Source: CAIQPS01 sp963783835 (lineage in GTDB: Bacteria; Actinomycetota; Thermoleophilia; RBG-16-64-13). From it: a stretch of DNA of 64,000 nucleotides. Under the pieces are notes generated by a model. It was given only the letters and a program-made list of their open reading frames with translations, was not told the origin of the DNA and ran no database searches. Shown in pieces: positions 42,533 to 52,039 of the stretch (position 1 is its first letter; each line of letters begins with the position of its first letter). The translations under genes and the position numbers were made by a program. Location: NCBI GenBank assembly GCA_963783835.1, contig CAWAOX010000006.1, positions 1 to 64,000 of the forward strand, read 5' to 3'.

Positions 42533-43492
42533 GTGCAGGTAGGGGACATCAGGAAAGTCGCGGTATTCGGGGCCGGCACGATGGGGCCCGGCCTGGCCCA
42601 GGTGTTCGCCACCGCGGGGTACGAGGTAGCCCTCCATTCTCGCAGCGCCGAGACGCTCGACAGGGCGATATCTCTCGTCAACGCGAGCCTCGAGACGTTT
42701 GTCGACCGGGGGATGGTCCATGAAGACGACATCGCGGGCATCCTAGGGCGGATCGCCCCCACGCAGTCGCTGGACGAAGCGGGGCGCGGGGCGGATGTCG
42801 TGATCGAGACGATCGTGGAGAACCGCGACGCTAAGCAGGCTCTTTACGAGGAGTTGGACGCGATATGTCCGGATGGGGCAGTGTTCGCGAGCGACACGTC
42901 GTATCTCAACATCTTCGAGATCATGCCGGCGCGGCGACTGGCCCAGACCGTCATCGCCCACTGGTTTGCTCCTCCTCAGATCACCCCCCTTGTAGAGGTG
43001 GTCAAAGGGCCCGAGACGAGCGCAGAGACGGTCGATCTCGTTGTGGCGCTGATCGGCAAGGTGGATCACATCCCCTCGGTCATGGAGAAGTTCGTCCCCG
43101 GTTTCTGCATCAACCGGCTCCTGCGCGGTATCGGGCGAGAGGTGTTCTTTCTGCTCGACAACGGGTACATGACGCCCGAGCAACTGGACGTCGCCGTCAA
43201 GGCCAGCATCATCCCGCGGGCGATGGTGCTCGGTTTCGTTCAGCGCTACGACTTCACGGGACTCGATCTCGCCTACAACAACCTCAAGAACGAGGCTTTC
43301 ACGGAGGCGCCCGTAGACAGCGAACCCCGCAGTCTGGTAGAACGGGTCGAACGTGGGGAACTCGGAGCGAAGAGCGGCAAGGGTTTCTTTGACTATGGCG
43401 GGCGTTCGTTGGAAGAGGTGCTGCACGAGCGCGACGCGGCGCTGCTCGGAGTACTTGGCGATATGAAAGATCTGATCTACAAGCGGATATAG
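42533..43492 (+). CDS. 3-hydroxyacyl-CoA dehydrogenase (short)
   Basis: 319 residues from the GTG at 42533 (TTGGAG upstream), chosen because it aligns with the start of the paralogue at 19371 (QVGDIRKVAVFGAGTMGPG). GAGTMGPG motif, ETIVEN, SDTSYL (SNTSS in the paralogue) and the catalytic His in IAHWFAP. It oxidises 3-hydroxyacyl-CoA. It stands beside an SDR, as does the paralogue. The dyad at 42466 may control it. Confidence 0.88.
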   Translation: MQVGDIRKVAVFGAGTMGPGLAQVFATAGYEVALHSRSAETLDRAISLVNASLETFVDRGMVHEDDIAGILGRIAPTQSLDEAGRGADVVIETIVENRDAKQALYEELDAICPDGAVFASDTSYLNIFEIMPARRLAQTVIAHWFAPPQITPLVEVVKGPETSAETVDLVVALIGKVDHIPSVMEKFVPGFCINRLLRGIGREVFFLLDNGYMTPEQLDVAVKASIIPRAMVLGFVQRYDFTGLDLAYNNLKNEAFTEAPVDSEPRSLVERVERGELGAKSGKGFFDYGGRSLEEVLHERDAALLGVLGDMKDLIYKRI

Positions 43493-43508
43493 ACTCGGGA
43501 GGGCACGC

Positions 43509-44324
43509 ATGGATATGCCGGCGACGACAACAAGGATAGAGGACCTGGACGATCTCTTCTCGCTCAAGGGCAAGAACGCGGTAGTCGTCGGCGGCGCGGG
43601 AGGCATCGGCCGGGGACTCGCCGGAGGCCTGCTGAGGTACGGCGCCCAGGTAGCTATCGCCGACATCAATCTGAGCGCGCTCGAGACCGCCGTGGCCGAA
43701 CTGCAAGAGTTCACGATGGGTGCGGCTGTCAAGTCGTATCGGGTCGACACCGGGCAGGAGAGCAGCGTCGAGGAACTGGTGGCGAACGCCTCAGCAGACA
43801 TGGGCGGTCGGATCCATGTTCTCATCAACGCCCAGGGCTTCAACGTCAAGGCGCCGGCTACCGAGTTTCCCGCTGCCGATTGGGACAAGCTCTTCTCCGT
43901 CAACGTGCGGGGCGTCATGCTCTGCTGCAAGCACTTCGCGGGCCACATGGTGGCGCAGGGCGGTGGCAAGATCATCAACCTTTCCTCCATCCGCGGAGCG
44001 AGGGCGGCCTTGGGTGGCAACCTGGCCTACTGCGCGAGCAAGGGCGCTATCGACATGATGACCAAGCAGCTGGCCGTCGAACTGGCCTCCAAGAAGGTGC
44101 TGGTCAACGCCATCGCCCCGATCATCACCATCACGCCCATGACCGAGGAGAGGGTCAGGCGGGAGGCCGACCGTTACGAGAAGATGCTGGTCAACGTGCC
44201 CATGGGCCGGATGGGGACCGTGTTCGATCTTATCGGGCCGGTGGTGTTCCTGGCGTCGCGGGCGTCGGACTTCGTCACCGGCACGATTCTCTATCCCGAC
44301 GGCGGGACGATGGCGTTCGTGTAG
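43509..44324 (+). CDS. Short-chain dehydrogenase/reductase
   Basis: 271 residues: GGAGGIGRG nucleotide motif, NAQG, NLSSIRG, YCASK catalytic pair and PDGG end. It is a relative of the SDR at 18581. Its 3' end overlaps the convergent MerR/TetR regulator gene by 34 bases. It forms a two-gene unit with the HAD gene 16 bases upstream. Confidence 0.87.
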   Translation: MDMPATTTRIEDLDDLFSLKGKNAVVVGGAGGIGRGLAGGLLRYGAQVAIADINLSALETAVAELQEFTMGAAVKSYRVDTGQESSVEELVANASADMGGRIHVLINAQGFNVKAPATEFPAADWDKLFSVNVRGVMLCCKHFAGHMVAQGGGKIINLSSIRGARAALGGNLAYCASKGAIDMMTKQLAVELASKKVLVNAIAPIITITPMTEERVRREADRYEKMLVNVPMGRMGTVFDLIGPVVFLASRASDFVTGTILYPDGGTMAFV

Positions 44325-45214
44325 GCGCTGCCGGCCGCCGTTCTGGCGAGGCGGGAGTCGATGTCGATCTCGCCGTTGCGGGCCGCCTGAGCAGCTAGGA
44401 ACAGCCATAGGTAAGCCGTGAGTAGATCTTCACGGCGATACCGGCTGGGTACGGGAGAGCTGAGCGTCGCGCGCTCGTACGCTCCGAAGAGGGCCAGCGC
44501 GATCAGCTCGTTCGGAAAGACGGACTGGTTCGGGTGATTCTCTCGCTCCCGGTCGAGTTCGGCTCCGATCTCCCTCACTATCGGGGCGATGACCTGCTCC
44601 ACCGACTTGCGAAGGTCGCCTTCATCCACATCGCCTTCCACCTGCAGCACGGCCGCTGCGGCCGCGCTCAACTCGAGAACGCGTACTCGTTCACTGAGGG
44701 TCCGCAAGAGGTGCTCCGCGGCGTCTGCGGGAGTGCTGTGTCTGGTTGCTGACGACCCCGAGTTCGACCGGTTCAGGAACTCTACGCACTCGGCGAGCAG
44801 CCTACGCTTGCTCGGGAAATGACTGTAGAAGAGGGCGGCCGTGATACCCAGCTCTCGCATGATCGTTGTGACGTGGGTGCTCTTGTAGCCCTCGGTCGCG
44901 AATTCCTCGGCTGCCAGCGCAAGGATGCGGCTGTGCATCCGTTGGTACTCTTGCGCGACGAGGTCCACTGCGACCTCGTCGGCCTGTTCGTCCTCCGGCT
45001 GAAGCTCGTTTCCTATCTCGAGAAGAGAGCGGCCTTCCCGCTTGAGCTGTGCGATCTTCCCCAGGATGTCGACATGCTCCTGGGTGTACAGGGAGCGGCT
45101 CGCGGCCGTCTTCTGGGGGCGGGGCAGCAGACCCTGTCGCAGGTAATAGTGGATAGTGGTCCGGGGCACCCCGGTCACCCGTTCAAGATCTCGGATGCTG
45201 TAGACCTGGATCAC
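44291..45214 (-). CDS. Hybrid regulator: MerR-type HTH fused to TetR-type HTH and ligand domain
   Basis: 307 residues from the GTG at 45214, which has AAGGAG five bases upstream. The N-terminus (YSIRDLERVTGVPRTTIHYY, then LRQGLLP) is a MerR winged helix. After an acidic linker (about 70-90), a TetR HTH follows (FATEGYKSTHVTTIMRELGI, then FYSHFPSKRRLL) with a helical C-terminal domain. Two DNA-binding heads in one chain are uncommon. It reads convergently into the SDR and divergently from the MarR gene, so it may regulate either unit. Confidence 0.85.
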   Translation of the reverse strand: MIQVYSIRDLERVTGVPRTTIHYYLRQGLLPRPQKTAASRSLYTQEHVDILGKIAQLKREGRSLLEIGNELQPEDEQADEVAVDLVAQEYQRMHSRILALAAEEFATEGYKSTHVTTIMRELGITAALFYSHFPSKRRLLAECVEFLNRSNSGSSATRHSTPADAAEHLLRTLSERVRVLELSAAAAAVLQVEGDVDEGDLRKSVEQVIAPIVREIGAELDRERENHPNQSVFPNELIALALFGAYERATLSSPVPSRYRREDLLTAYLWLFLAAQAARNGEIDIDSRLARTAAGSAYTNAIVPPSG

Positions 45215-45257
45215 TATCGCTCCTTGTTGGTGAAGCAAGCTTACCGCCTGCATGGAC

Positions 45258-45297
45258 TTGACTACGTAATGATGTTGCGCGAAACTGTTTCATACAG
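45258..45297 (+). promoter_or_regulatory. Divergent promoter region with CTGT-N5-ACAG dyad
   Basis: TTGACT at 45258-45263 is a -35 candidate; its -10 is poor. CTGT-TTCAT-ACAG (45285-45297) is a short dyad that could bind the MarR protein encoded next. Confidence 0.35.
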
Positions 45298-45342
45298 AAT
45301 CGATGGAGATCTTGCGAAGACCCGAGGAAGGGTTCAGAACAC

Positions 45343-45864
45343 ATGCCTGGTTTCATGACTCATCCTCTGATACCACCGGTGCCCGAGAACGGCGAAATCG
45401 ATCAGGTGACCTTGCAGGCTTTTAGTGCTCTGGGAAGGTTGTTCCACCTGCAACGCCAAGCGATGCAGCGGCGCTTGAGTAATCCGGGCGCTCATCACGG
45501 CGCGCTCATCAGCCTGCGACTGCTCGCGGCGAGCGAAGGCATGAGCCAGAAGGACCTCGCGGAGACGCTGCATCTGTCGCGGCCCAGGGTCACGAGCATC
45601 CTTCAGGGGCTCGAGAAGGAAGGCGCAGTCAGGCGGGAGGTGGACCTCGACGACCAGCGAGTCACCCGTGTGTTCTTGACAGCCGAGGGCCGGCGGCGGG
45701 AAATGGAGAACCGGGCGGCGTTCGAGGACTACGTCAACCGGACTGTCGGTAAGCTGACAGACAGCGACAAGGTGGAACTGACCCGGCTGTTGGATGAGGT
45801 CTCCGGCTATATCGCGGAACTGGTGTGTCCGGCTGTACAGGAACAGGAGACGCCAACGTCATGA
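45343..45864 (+). CDS. MarR-family regulator
   Basis: 173 residues: winged helix at about 60-120 (MSQKDLAETLHLSRPRVTSI, DLDDQRVTRVFLT) flanked by dimerisation helices. The stop codon overlaps the start of the ABC exporter gene (ATGA), so it very probably controls that exporter, as in many drug-efflux operons. An alternative start is the ATG at 45355. Confidence 0.9.
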   Translation: MPGFMTHPLIPPVPENGEIDQVTLQAFSALGRLFHLQRQAMQRRLSNPGAHHGALISLRLLAASEGMSQKDLAETLHLSRPRVTSILQGLEKEGAVRREVDLDDQRVTRVFLTAEGRRREMENRAAFEDYVNRTVGKLTDSDKVELTRLLDEVSGYIAELVCPAVQEQETPTS

Positions 45865-47603
45865 ATCGTCTTCTCCTCAAGTATCTCAGACCCTATCGGG
45901 GCCGGATCGCTCTGGTGGTGGGGCTGGTCCTCATCCAGTCCATCGGGAACCTCTACCTACCCACCCTGAACGCCGACATCATCAACAACGGCATCGCCAA
46001 GGGCGACACAGGCTACATCCTCCAGATCGGCGGAATCATGCTCGGCGTCGCGCTGCTGATCACCGCTTGCTCCATCACCTCGGTGTTCCACGCTTCGAAG
46101 ACGGCCATGGGTATGGGCCGCGACGTGAGAGGCTCGCTCTTCCGCAAGGTGGAAAGCCTTTCCCAGAGCGAGATGGGACGCTTCGGGACTCCCTCTCTGA
46201 TCACCCGGAACACCAACGACGTGCAGCAGGTGCAGATGCTGATCGCCGTCGGCCTGACTTTGATGGTCATGGCCCCGATGCTGGCCATCGGCGGCATCAT
46301 CATGGCTCTCCGCCAGGACGTGACCCTTTCCGCCGCGCTGGTCGTCATTCTCCCCATCATGGGGGTCTTCATCTTCGTCGTTCTCCGCCGGGCCATACCG
46401 CTGTTCCGGACCATCCAGGCCCGCCTCGACAAGATCAACCAGATCATGCGTGAGGCTCTCGGCGGGATCAGAGTGATCCGGGCGTTCGCCCGGACCGACT
46501 ACGAGGAGAGGCGGTTCGCCCAGGCCAACCAGGAACTGACTGATGTGACCGTCCGGGTCTTCAAGCTTTTCGCGCTCGTGATCCCCGCGCTCTTCCTCAT
46601 CATGAACCTTTCGATCGTGGCCATCATGTGGTTCGGCGGCCAGCGGGTGGACAGCGGAGACATGCCGATCGGGAATCTCTTCGCCTTCATCGCCTACGTC
46701 ATGCAGATCCTCTTCGCCGTCCTCATGTCTACAATGCTTGCCGCAATGGTCCCCCGCGCGGTGGCATCCGGGGGCCGTATACAGGACGTTCTGGACGTAG
46801 AGCCGGCGATCCACGATCCTCGGGTGGCTGTCCTCATACCGGCGAGGGACGGAGGCCAGCGCGGACTTGTGGAGTTCAGGGACGTCGAGTTCCGGTATCC
46901 CGGAGCCCAGGATGCCATCCTCAGCCACATCTCGTTCACCGCCCGCCCGGGCGAGACCACAGCGATCGTGGGGAGCACGGGGAGCGGCAAGTCCACCTTG
47001 ATCGGGCTCATCCCCCGTCTGAACGACGTCACGGGCGGCAGCATCCTGATCGACGGGATAGACATCAGGGAGATGGACCGGGCCGATCTCTGGCAGCACA
47101 TCGGATTCGTCCCGCAGAAGGTCTTCCTCTTCTCGGGGACGGTGGCGAGCAACCTGCGGTACGGCGACCCGGACGCCACCGACGAGGAACTGTGGCACGC
47201 CCTGCAGGTCGCGCAGGCCGAGGACTTCGTCTCGGCGATGACGGACGGTCTCGACGAACCCATCACCCAGGGGGGGACCAACGTCTCGGGGGGTCAGAGG
47301 CAGCGTCTGGCGATCGCCCGGGCGGTCGTCAAGAAGCCCGACATCTACGTCTTTGACGACAGCTTCTCGGCTCTCGACCTGAAGACCGACTCGGCGCTTC
47401 GGGCCGCCCTCAAGCGCGAGACGAAGGACGCGACGGTGATCGTCGTCGCCCAGCGGGTCAGCACCATCCTCCACGCCGATCGGATCGTGGTGCTGGAAGA
47501 GGGCGGGATCTGCGGTATCGGCGAGCACAAGGACCTGGTCGATCGGTGCGAGACCTACCGCGAGATCGTCTACTCGCAGTTGACGGCGGAGGAAGTGGCG
47601 TGA
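45861..47603 (+). CDS. ABC exporter half-transporter with degenerate ATP site
   Basis: 580 residues: six-helix membrane domain, then an ATPase with Walker A GSTGSGKST (from 371), signature VSGGQ (475-479), Walker B ending in D499-D500 instead of Asp-Glu, and Q531 where the H-loop His is expected. These losses are typical of the catalytically degenerate subunit of heterodimeric exporters (LmrC, TM287 types). Its partner is the next gene (GTGA overlap). The pair probably exports a drug or lipid. Confidence 0.92.
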   Translation: MNRLLLKYLRPYRGRIALVVGLVLIQSIGNLYLPTLNADIINNGIAKGDTGYILQIGGIMLGVALLITACSITSVFHASKTAMGMGRDVRGSLFRKVESLSQSEMGRFGTPSLITRNTNDVQQVQMLIAVGLTLMVMAPMLAIGGIIMALRQDVTLSAALVVILPIMGVFIFVVLRRAIPLFRTIQARLDKINQIMREALGGIRVIRAFARTDYEERRFAQANQELTDVTVRVFKLFALVIPALFLIMNLSIVAIMWFGGQRVDSGDMPIGNLFAFIAYVMQILFAVLMSTMLAAMVPRAVASGGRIQDVLDVEPAIHDPRVAVLIPARDGGQRGLVEFRDVEFRYPGAQDAILSHISFTARPGETTAIVGSTGSGKSTLIGLIPRLNDVTGGSILIDGIDIREMDRADLWQHIGFVPQKVFLFSGTVASNLRYGDPDATDEELWHALQVAQAEDFVSAMTDGLDEPITQGGTNVSGGQRQRLAIARAVVKKPDIYVFDDSFSALDLKTDSALRAALKRETKDATVIVVAQRVSTILHADRIVVLEEGGICGIGEHKDLVDRCETYREIVYSQLTAEEVA

Positions 47604-49654
47604 GCGCCGAAGAACGCAACGACCAGGTAGCGCCGGTGGTCGCCGCCCCAGGCGACAGCGGGCCAGGCGCAGCCGCGGAGAAGCCCCAGACGGAACGAAA
47701 GGGTCGCGCCGGCCGGGGTAGCCAGCCCCACGGCCCCGGGTTCGGCCCGCCGGGCCTCATCGGCTCTGGGGAGAAGGCCAAGGACTTCAAGGGGTCTTTC
47801 AAGAGGCTCGTCGGGAGGTTGCGCCCCGAGAGGACCAAGATCGTACTGATCATCCTTCTCGCGGTGGTCAGCGTGAGCTGCACGGTCGCGGCGCCCAAGA
47901 TACTGGCCCGGGCCACGAACCTGATCTTCTCCGGCGTCGTGAGCAAGCAACTGCCTGCCGGGGTCACCCAGGAGCAGGCGGTCGCGGCCTTGCGGGCTCA
48001 AGGTCAGGATAATCTGGCCAACATGTTGGCGGGGATGAGCGACATCAACCCCGGCCAAGGAGTGGATTTCGCCGCGGTCGGCCAGGTCCTCCTCGTCGTC
48101 ACCGCGATCTACCTCCTCAGCGCTTTGTTCGGCTGGCTGCAGGGCTACATCATGGCCGGAGTGGTTGCCCGCGTGGTCTACACGCTGCGCCGGGACGTCG
48201 ATCTGAAGCTCGCCCGCCTGCCCCTCAAGTACTTCGACAGCCACCCGCGGGGCGACATTCTCAGCAGGGTCACCAACGATATCGACAACATCCAGCAGAC
48301 GGTGCAGCAGACGCTCACGCAGATCATCACATCGATCCTGACACTCATCGGGGTACTTGCGATGATGTTCTGGCTGAGCCCGCTCTTGGCGGTGATCTGC
48401 CTCGTCACCGTGCCGATCTCCGTGGTGATCACGATGTTGATAGCCAAGCGTTCCCAGAAGCAGTTCTCCCTCCAGTGGGAGCATACGGGAGACCTCACCG
48501 GGCACGTGGAGGAGAGCTTCACCGGCCACACTATCGTGAAGCTCTTCGGGCGCCAGAAGGAGGCGATCGAGCAGTTCGACGGCGAGAACGAGGAACTCTA
48601 TCAGGCCAGCTTCAAGGCCCAGTTCATCTCCGGCATCATCATGCCCATGATGATGTTCGTGGGGAACCTCCAATACGTCGCCATCGCGGTGGTCGGGGGG
48701 CTGCGGGTTGCCACGGGCGCCATGACCTTGGGAGACGTCCAGGCGTTCATCCAGTATTCCCAGATGTTCATGCAGCCCATCACCCAGACGGCGAGCGTCG
48801 CCAACGTGCTTCAGTCGGCAGTCGCCTCGTCAGAGCGCGTGTTCGAACTGCTCGACGAGGCCGAGGAATCGGCCGACCCGGTCAAGCCCGTGGTGCTCAG
48901 GCATGTCACTGGCCGCGTGCAGTTCGAGGACGTTTCCTTCCGCTACCTCCCCGATGTGCCTCTGATCGAACACCTCAACGTAGAAGTCCAGCCGGGGCAG
49001 ACCGTCGCCATCGTCGGCCCGACCGGCGCCGGAAAGACCACCCTCGTCAACCTGCTCATGCGCTTCTACGAGATCGATAACGGGGCCATCCTTGTCGACG
49101 GCGTGGACACCCGCAAGATGGCTCGCGCCGACCTGCGACGTCTCTTTGGCATGGTACTGCAGGACGCCTGGCTGTTCGGGGGCACCGTCCGGGAGAACAT
49201 CGCCTACGGCCTGGAAGGAGCGACCGAAGCGCAGATCCAGGCCGCTGCCGAAGCGGCTCACGTGAACCACTTTGTGCGCACCCTTCCCGAGGCTTACGAC
49301 ACGAAGCTGGATGACGATTCCGCCAACGTGTCGCAAGGGGAGAGGCAGTTGCTCACTATCGCCCGGGCCTTCCTGGCCGATCCGGAGATCTTGATCCTGG
49401 ACGAGGCGACCAGCTCTGTCGACACGAGGACCGAAGTCCTGATCCAGAAGGCGATGGCGCGCCTGCTCACTGGGCGGACAAGCTTCGTCATCGCACACCG
49501 GCTGTCGACTATCCGCGGCGCCGATCTCATACTGGTGATGAACGAGGGCAACATCGTCGAGCAGGGCACCCACGAGGAGCTTCTCGCCGCGGGCGGCTTC
49601 TACTACGACCTCTACAACAGCCAGTTCGTGGAGGCTCTTGCCGAGGCTTCTTGA
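47600..49654 (+). CDS. ABC exporter half-transporter with canonical catalytic residues
   Basis: 684 residues: disordered Pro/Gly-rich head (about 1-60), membrane domain, then an ATPase with Walker A GPTGAGKTT (from 473), LILDEATS with catalytic E602, and H633 in IAHRLSTI. Its signature reads VSQGE (577-581) instead of LSGGQ. The normal Glu and His with an altered signature complement exactly the degenerate partner upstream, as in LmrCD-type heterodimers. An insertion of about 45 residues after the first membrane helix (QLPAGVTQEQAVAAL) is likely extracytoplasmic. Confidence 0.92.
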   Translation: MSAEERNDQVAPVVAAPGDSGPGAAAEKPQTERKGRAGRGSQPHGPGFGPPGLIGSGEKAKDFKGSFKRLVGRLRPERTKIVLIILLAVVSVSCTVAAPKILARATNLIFSGVVSKQLPAGVTQEQAVAALRAQGQDNLANMLAGMSDINPGQGVDFAAVGQVLLVVTAIYLLSALFGWLQGYIMAGVVARVVYTLRRDVDLKLARLPLKYFDSHPRGDILSRVTNDIDNIQQTVQQTLTQIITSILTLIGVLAMMFWLSPLLAVICLVTVPISVVITMLIAKRSQKQFSLQWEHTGDLTGHVEESFTGHTIVKLFGRQKEAIEQFDGENEELYQASFKAQFISGIIMPMMMFVGNLQYVAIAVVGGLRVATGAMTLGDVQAFIQYSQMFMQPITQTASVANVLQSAVASSERVFELLDEAEESADPVKPVVLRHVTGRVQFEDVSFRYLPDVPLIEHLNVEVQPGQTVAIVGPTGAGKTTLVNLLMRFYEIDNGAILVDGVDTRKMARADLRRLFGMVLQDAWLFGGTVRENIAYGLEGATEAQIQAAAEAAHVNHFVRTLPEAYDTKLDDDSANVSQGERQLLTIARAFLADPEILILDEATSSVDTRTEVLIQKAMARLLTGRTSFVIAHRLSTIRGADLILVMNEGNIVEQGTHEELLAAGGFYYDLYNSQFVEALAEAS

Positions 49655-49706
49655 CGGCCGGCCTTGGCCGCGCCCACGCCTCTACAGCGCCGCCGCCCCG
49701 CCCATA

Positions 49707-49745
49707 GAAACGGCCCCTGGAAGGGGGGCTTCCAGGGGCCGTTTC
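49707..49745. terminator. 17-bp perfect hairpin between convergent operons
   Basis: Stem 49707-49723 with 49729-49745, loop GGGGG. It lies between the end of the ABC exporter (+) and the end of the molybdoenzyme (-). It can serve both strands; there is no clear T-tract on the plus strand. Confidence 0.8.
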
Positions 49746-49792
49746 TCGCCACAGTCCGTCGACCTCGTCGCAGAGGCGGCCGACCTAGGTTC

Positions 49793-52012
49793 CTAGGTGT
49801 CTTGCATCCCCGAGGAAGGCACGAATCCGTACTCCTCGGTGTGGAACACGTGCTCTGTCAGTTCCTCGTCCTTGGCCTTGTACACCTTGCACAGCAGGCA
49901 GGTGAGGTCGGGCGAGCCGTACATCGGGTCCAGATGGTCGTTGCTGGTGAGCACGTTCGGGTTGGAGATGAACACGCCGTGATAGCCCTTGGCCGGCTCT
50001 TCCGGGTAGAAGCAGTTGGCCGTGGCCATCAGGACGCCCTTCTTGATGCCCGGGAAGGTGCGGAGCTTCTGCCGTATGCGGCCCCTGGGCGATTCGATCC
50101 AGACGATGTCGCCGTCCTCGACGTTGTAGAGCTTGGCGGTCTCGGGATGGAGCTGGCAGGTCGGGAACTCCATGAAGCTGCGCAGCCACGGGATGTTGCG
50201 GTACTGGCCCAGGAAGTAGAAGGGCTGGCGGTAGCCGCTGCTCATCACGATGGGGTATTCCTTGTACAGCTCCGGAGTGGAGATGGGGCTTTCCCCGGGC
50301 TCGGCATAGACCGGCAGCGGGTCGTAGCCTAGCGACTCCAGGTGGTTCGAGTGGAACTCGAACTTGCCCGAGGGAGTGGGGAAGCCGCCGCCTTCTCTCC
50401 AGTAGTCGGTCTTGTACTTGTAGTACACCTGGTCGGGGCCCCAGCAGCCGCTCACGAGCTTCTCGCTGAACTCTTTCCACTTGAGCGGGCCGCCGTCCTT
50501 GCTCTCGCCCCTCCGGATCTGGTAGTCGAGCATGTCATCGACGCTGTCCCACCACTTGTCGGGGACCACCCGCTTGCCGATCTCGTTGAAGATCCAGGCG
50601 TCGGACTTGGCTTCGCCCGGCGGCTCGACGACCTTGTTGTGAGCTTCGATCATGAAGCGCGGGTGCATGTCGTAGACGTCGTCCAGCTCGAGCCAGTGGG
50701 CCGCCGGCAGCACGATATCGGCCGCTTCGGCCATCGGGCCCATGAAGAGGTCGGTGTGCGACATGAACTCGACCTTCTCGATGGCCGCGACGACTTCTTT
50801 GGTGTTGGCCATGTGCACGATCTGCTGCCCGCCGACGCTGAACCACACCTTGACCGGCGCGTCGCCGGCCATGATCTTCTTGACCATGGTGTCGGGGTTG
50901 CACGTGCGGGTGGCGCCCATCTTGAACCGGTCGCCCCCGATGATCTTGGACTTCATCTCGTCGGTGATGGGCAGCTCGAGGTTGAAGTCCTCGATGAGGC
51001 CGGTGTCCGGAAGCACCCAGCTGATCATGCTGCCCGGCCGCTCGATGTTGCCGGTGAGGCCCATGAGGCAGGTGATGGCCCGGAGGGTGTGGCCGCAGTT
51101 GGCCTGGCGCTCGAGGGAGCTGCCTACCTGGATGCACCCGGGAGTATCGATGGCCCACATGCGCGCGGCCTCGATGACATGCTCTTTGGGGATCCAGCAG
51201 GTGTCGGAGACCTTCTCCGGCGTCCATTCCTTGACCCGTTCGCGCAGCTCGTCGAAACCGAAGGTCCAGTTGTCGACGAAGTCCTTGTCCCAGAGTTCCT
51301 CTTCGACGATGACGTTCATCATGCCCAGGGCCAGGGCGCAGTCGGTGCCCGGCCGGGGCTGGATCCACAGGTTGGCCCGGGAGGCGTAGGCGCTGGCCCG
51401 CGGGTCGATGATGATGAGGTTCTTGCAGTAGTCGAGCGAGTTCATGAACCAGTAGCACATCTCCGAGTCGGCGCTACTGATCTCGAGCTGCTTGGCCCAC
51501 ATGATCTGGGTCTTGGGGAACTCGCCGCCCCAGCCGTGGTAGTCGCAGTACAGCCGGCCGTAGCCGGTCACCAGGGCGTAGAGGCCCAGGCGGGGGCTGT
51601 GGCAGACGTAGCCGGGGGTGATGGCGTTGCCGGTGCCCAGGGAGCGCGCCAGCCGCATGGTGTAGCGGTTGTATCCGCGCCCGGTACCCTGGGAGATGGC
51701 GATGGTCTCCGGTCCGAAGTCCTTGATCGCCGCCTTCATCTTGTCGGCGATGGTGTCGAGAGCCTCGTCCCAGGAGATCCGCTTCCACTTGCCCTCGCCC
51801 TTTTTGCCCACCTGCTTCATGGGGTACTTGATGCGGTAAGGGTTGTCGATGTGCTGGATGCTGGAGAGACCCTTGGAGCACATGGTGCCGCCGGTGAGGG
51901 AGTCGGGGTTGCCCTCGATGTGGACGACGACCCCGTCTTCCTTGGTGACCTTCACCCCGCAGCCGCCGTGGCAGCTCTTGCAGGTCGAATAGACTACTTC
52001 TCTGTTAGCCAT
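49793..52012 (-). CDS. Mo-bis-MGD oxidoreductase catalytic subunit
   Basis: 739 residues. N-terminal 4Fe-4S motif C11-x2-C14-x3-C18-x26-C45, then molybdopterin domains (GTGRGYNRY, ITPGYVCHSP with C137 as a candidate metal ligand, GNIERPG, the MopB C-terminal dinucleotide-binding domain). It belongs to the DMSO-reductase superfamily. There is no Tat signal at the N-terminus, so the enzyme is probably cytoplasmic-side. It is the last gene of an operon with an Fe-S protein and a NrfD-like membrane subunit. The substrate cannot be assigned; polysulfide-, thiosulfate- or organic-substrate-reductase types are possible. Confidence 0.88.
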   Translation of the reverse strand: MANREVVYSTCKSCHGGCGVKVTKEDGVVVHIEGNPDSLTGGTMCSKGLSSIQHIDNPYRIKYPMKQVGKKGEGKWKRISWDEALDTIADKMKAAIKDFGPETIAISQGTGRGYNRYTMRLARSLGTGNAITPGYVCHSPRLGLYALVTGYGRLYCDYHGWGGEFPKTQIMWAKQLEISSADSEMCYWFMNSLDYCKNLIIIDPRASAYASRANLWIQPRPGTDCALALGMMNVIVEEELWDKDFVDNWTFGFDELRERVKEWTPEKVSDTCWIPKEHVIEAARMWAIDTPGCIQVGSSLERQANCGHTLRAITCLMGLTGNIERPGSMISWVLPDTGLIEDFNLELPITDEMKSKIIGGDRFKMGATRTCNPDTMVKKIMAGDAPVKVWFSVGGQQIVHMANTKEVVAAIEKVEFMSHTDLFMGPMAEAADIVLPAAHWLELDDVYDMHPRFMIEAHNKVVEPPGEAKSDAWIFNEIGKRVVPDKWWDSVDDMLDYQIRRGESKDGGPLKWKEFSEKLVSGCWGPDQVYYKYKTDYWREGGGFPTPSGKFEFHSNHLESLGYDPLPVYAEPGESPISTPELYKEYPIVMSSGYRQPFYFLGQYRNIPWLRSFMEFPTCQLHPETAKLYNVEDGDIVWIESPRGRIRQKLRTFPGIKKGVLMATANCFYPEEPAKGYHGVFISNPNVLTSNDHLDPMYGSPDLTCLLCKVYKAKDEELTEHVFHTEEYGFVPSSGMQDT

Positions 52013-52039
52013 AGTGTCTCCTCAACACGCGCCGTGCGC

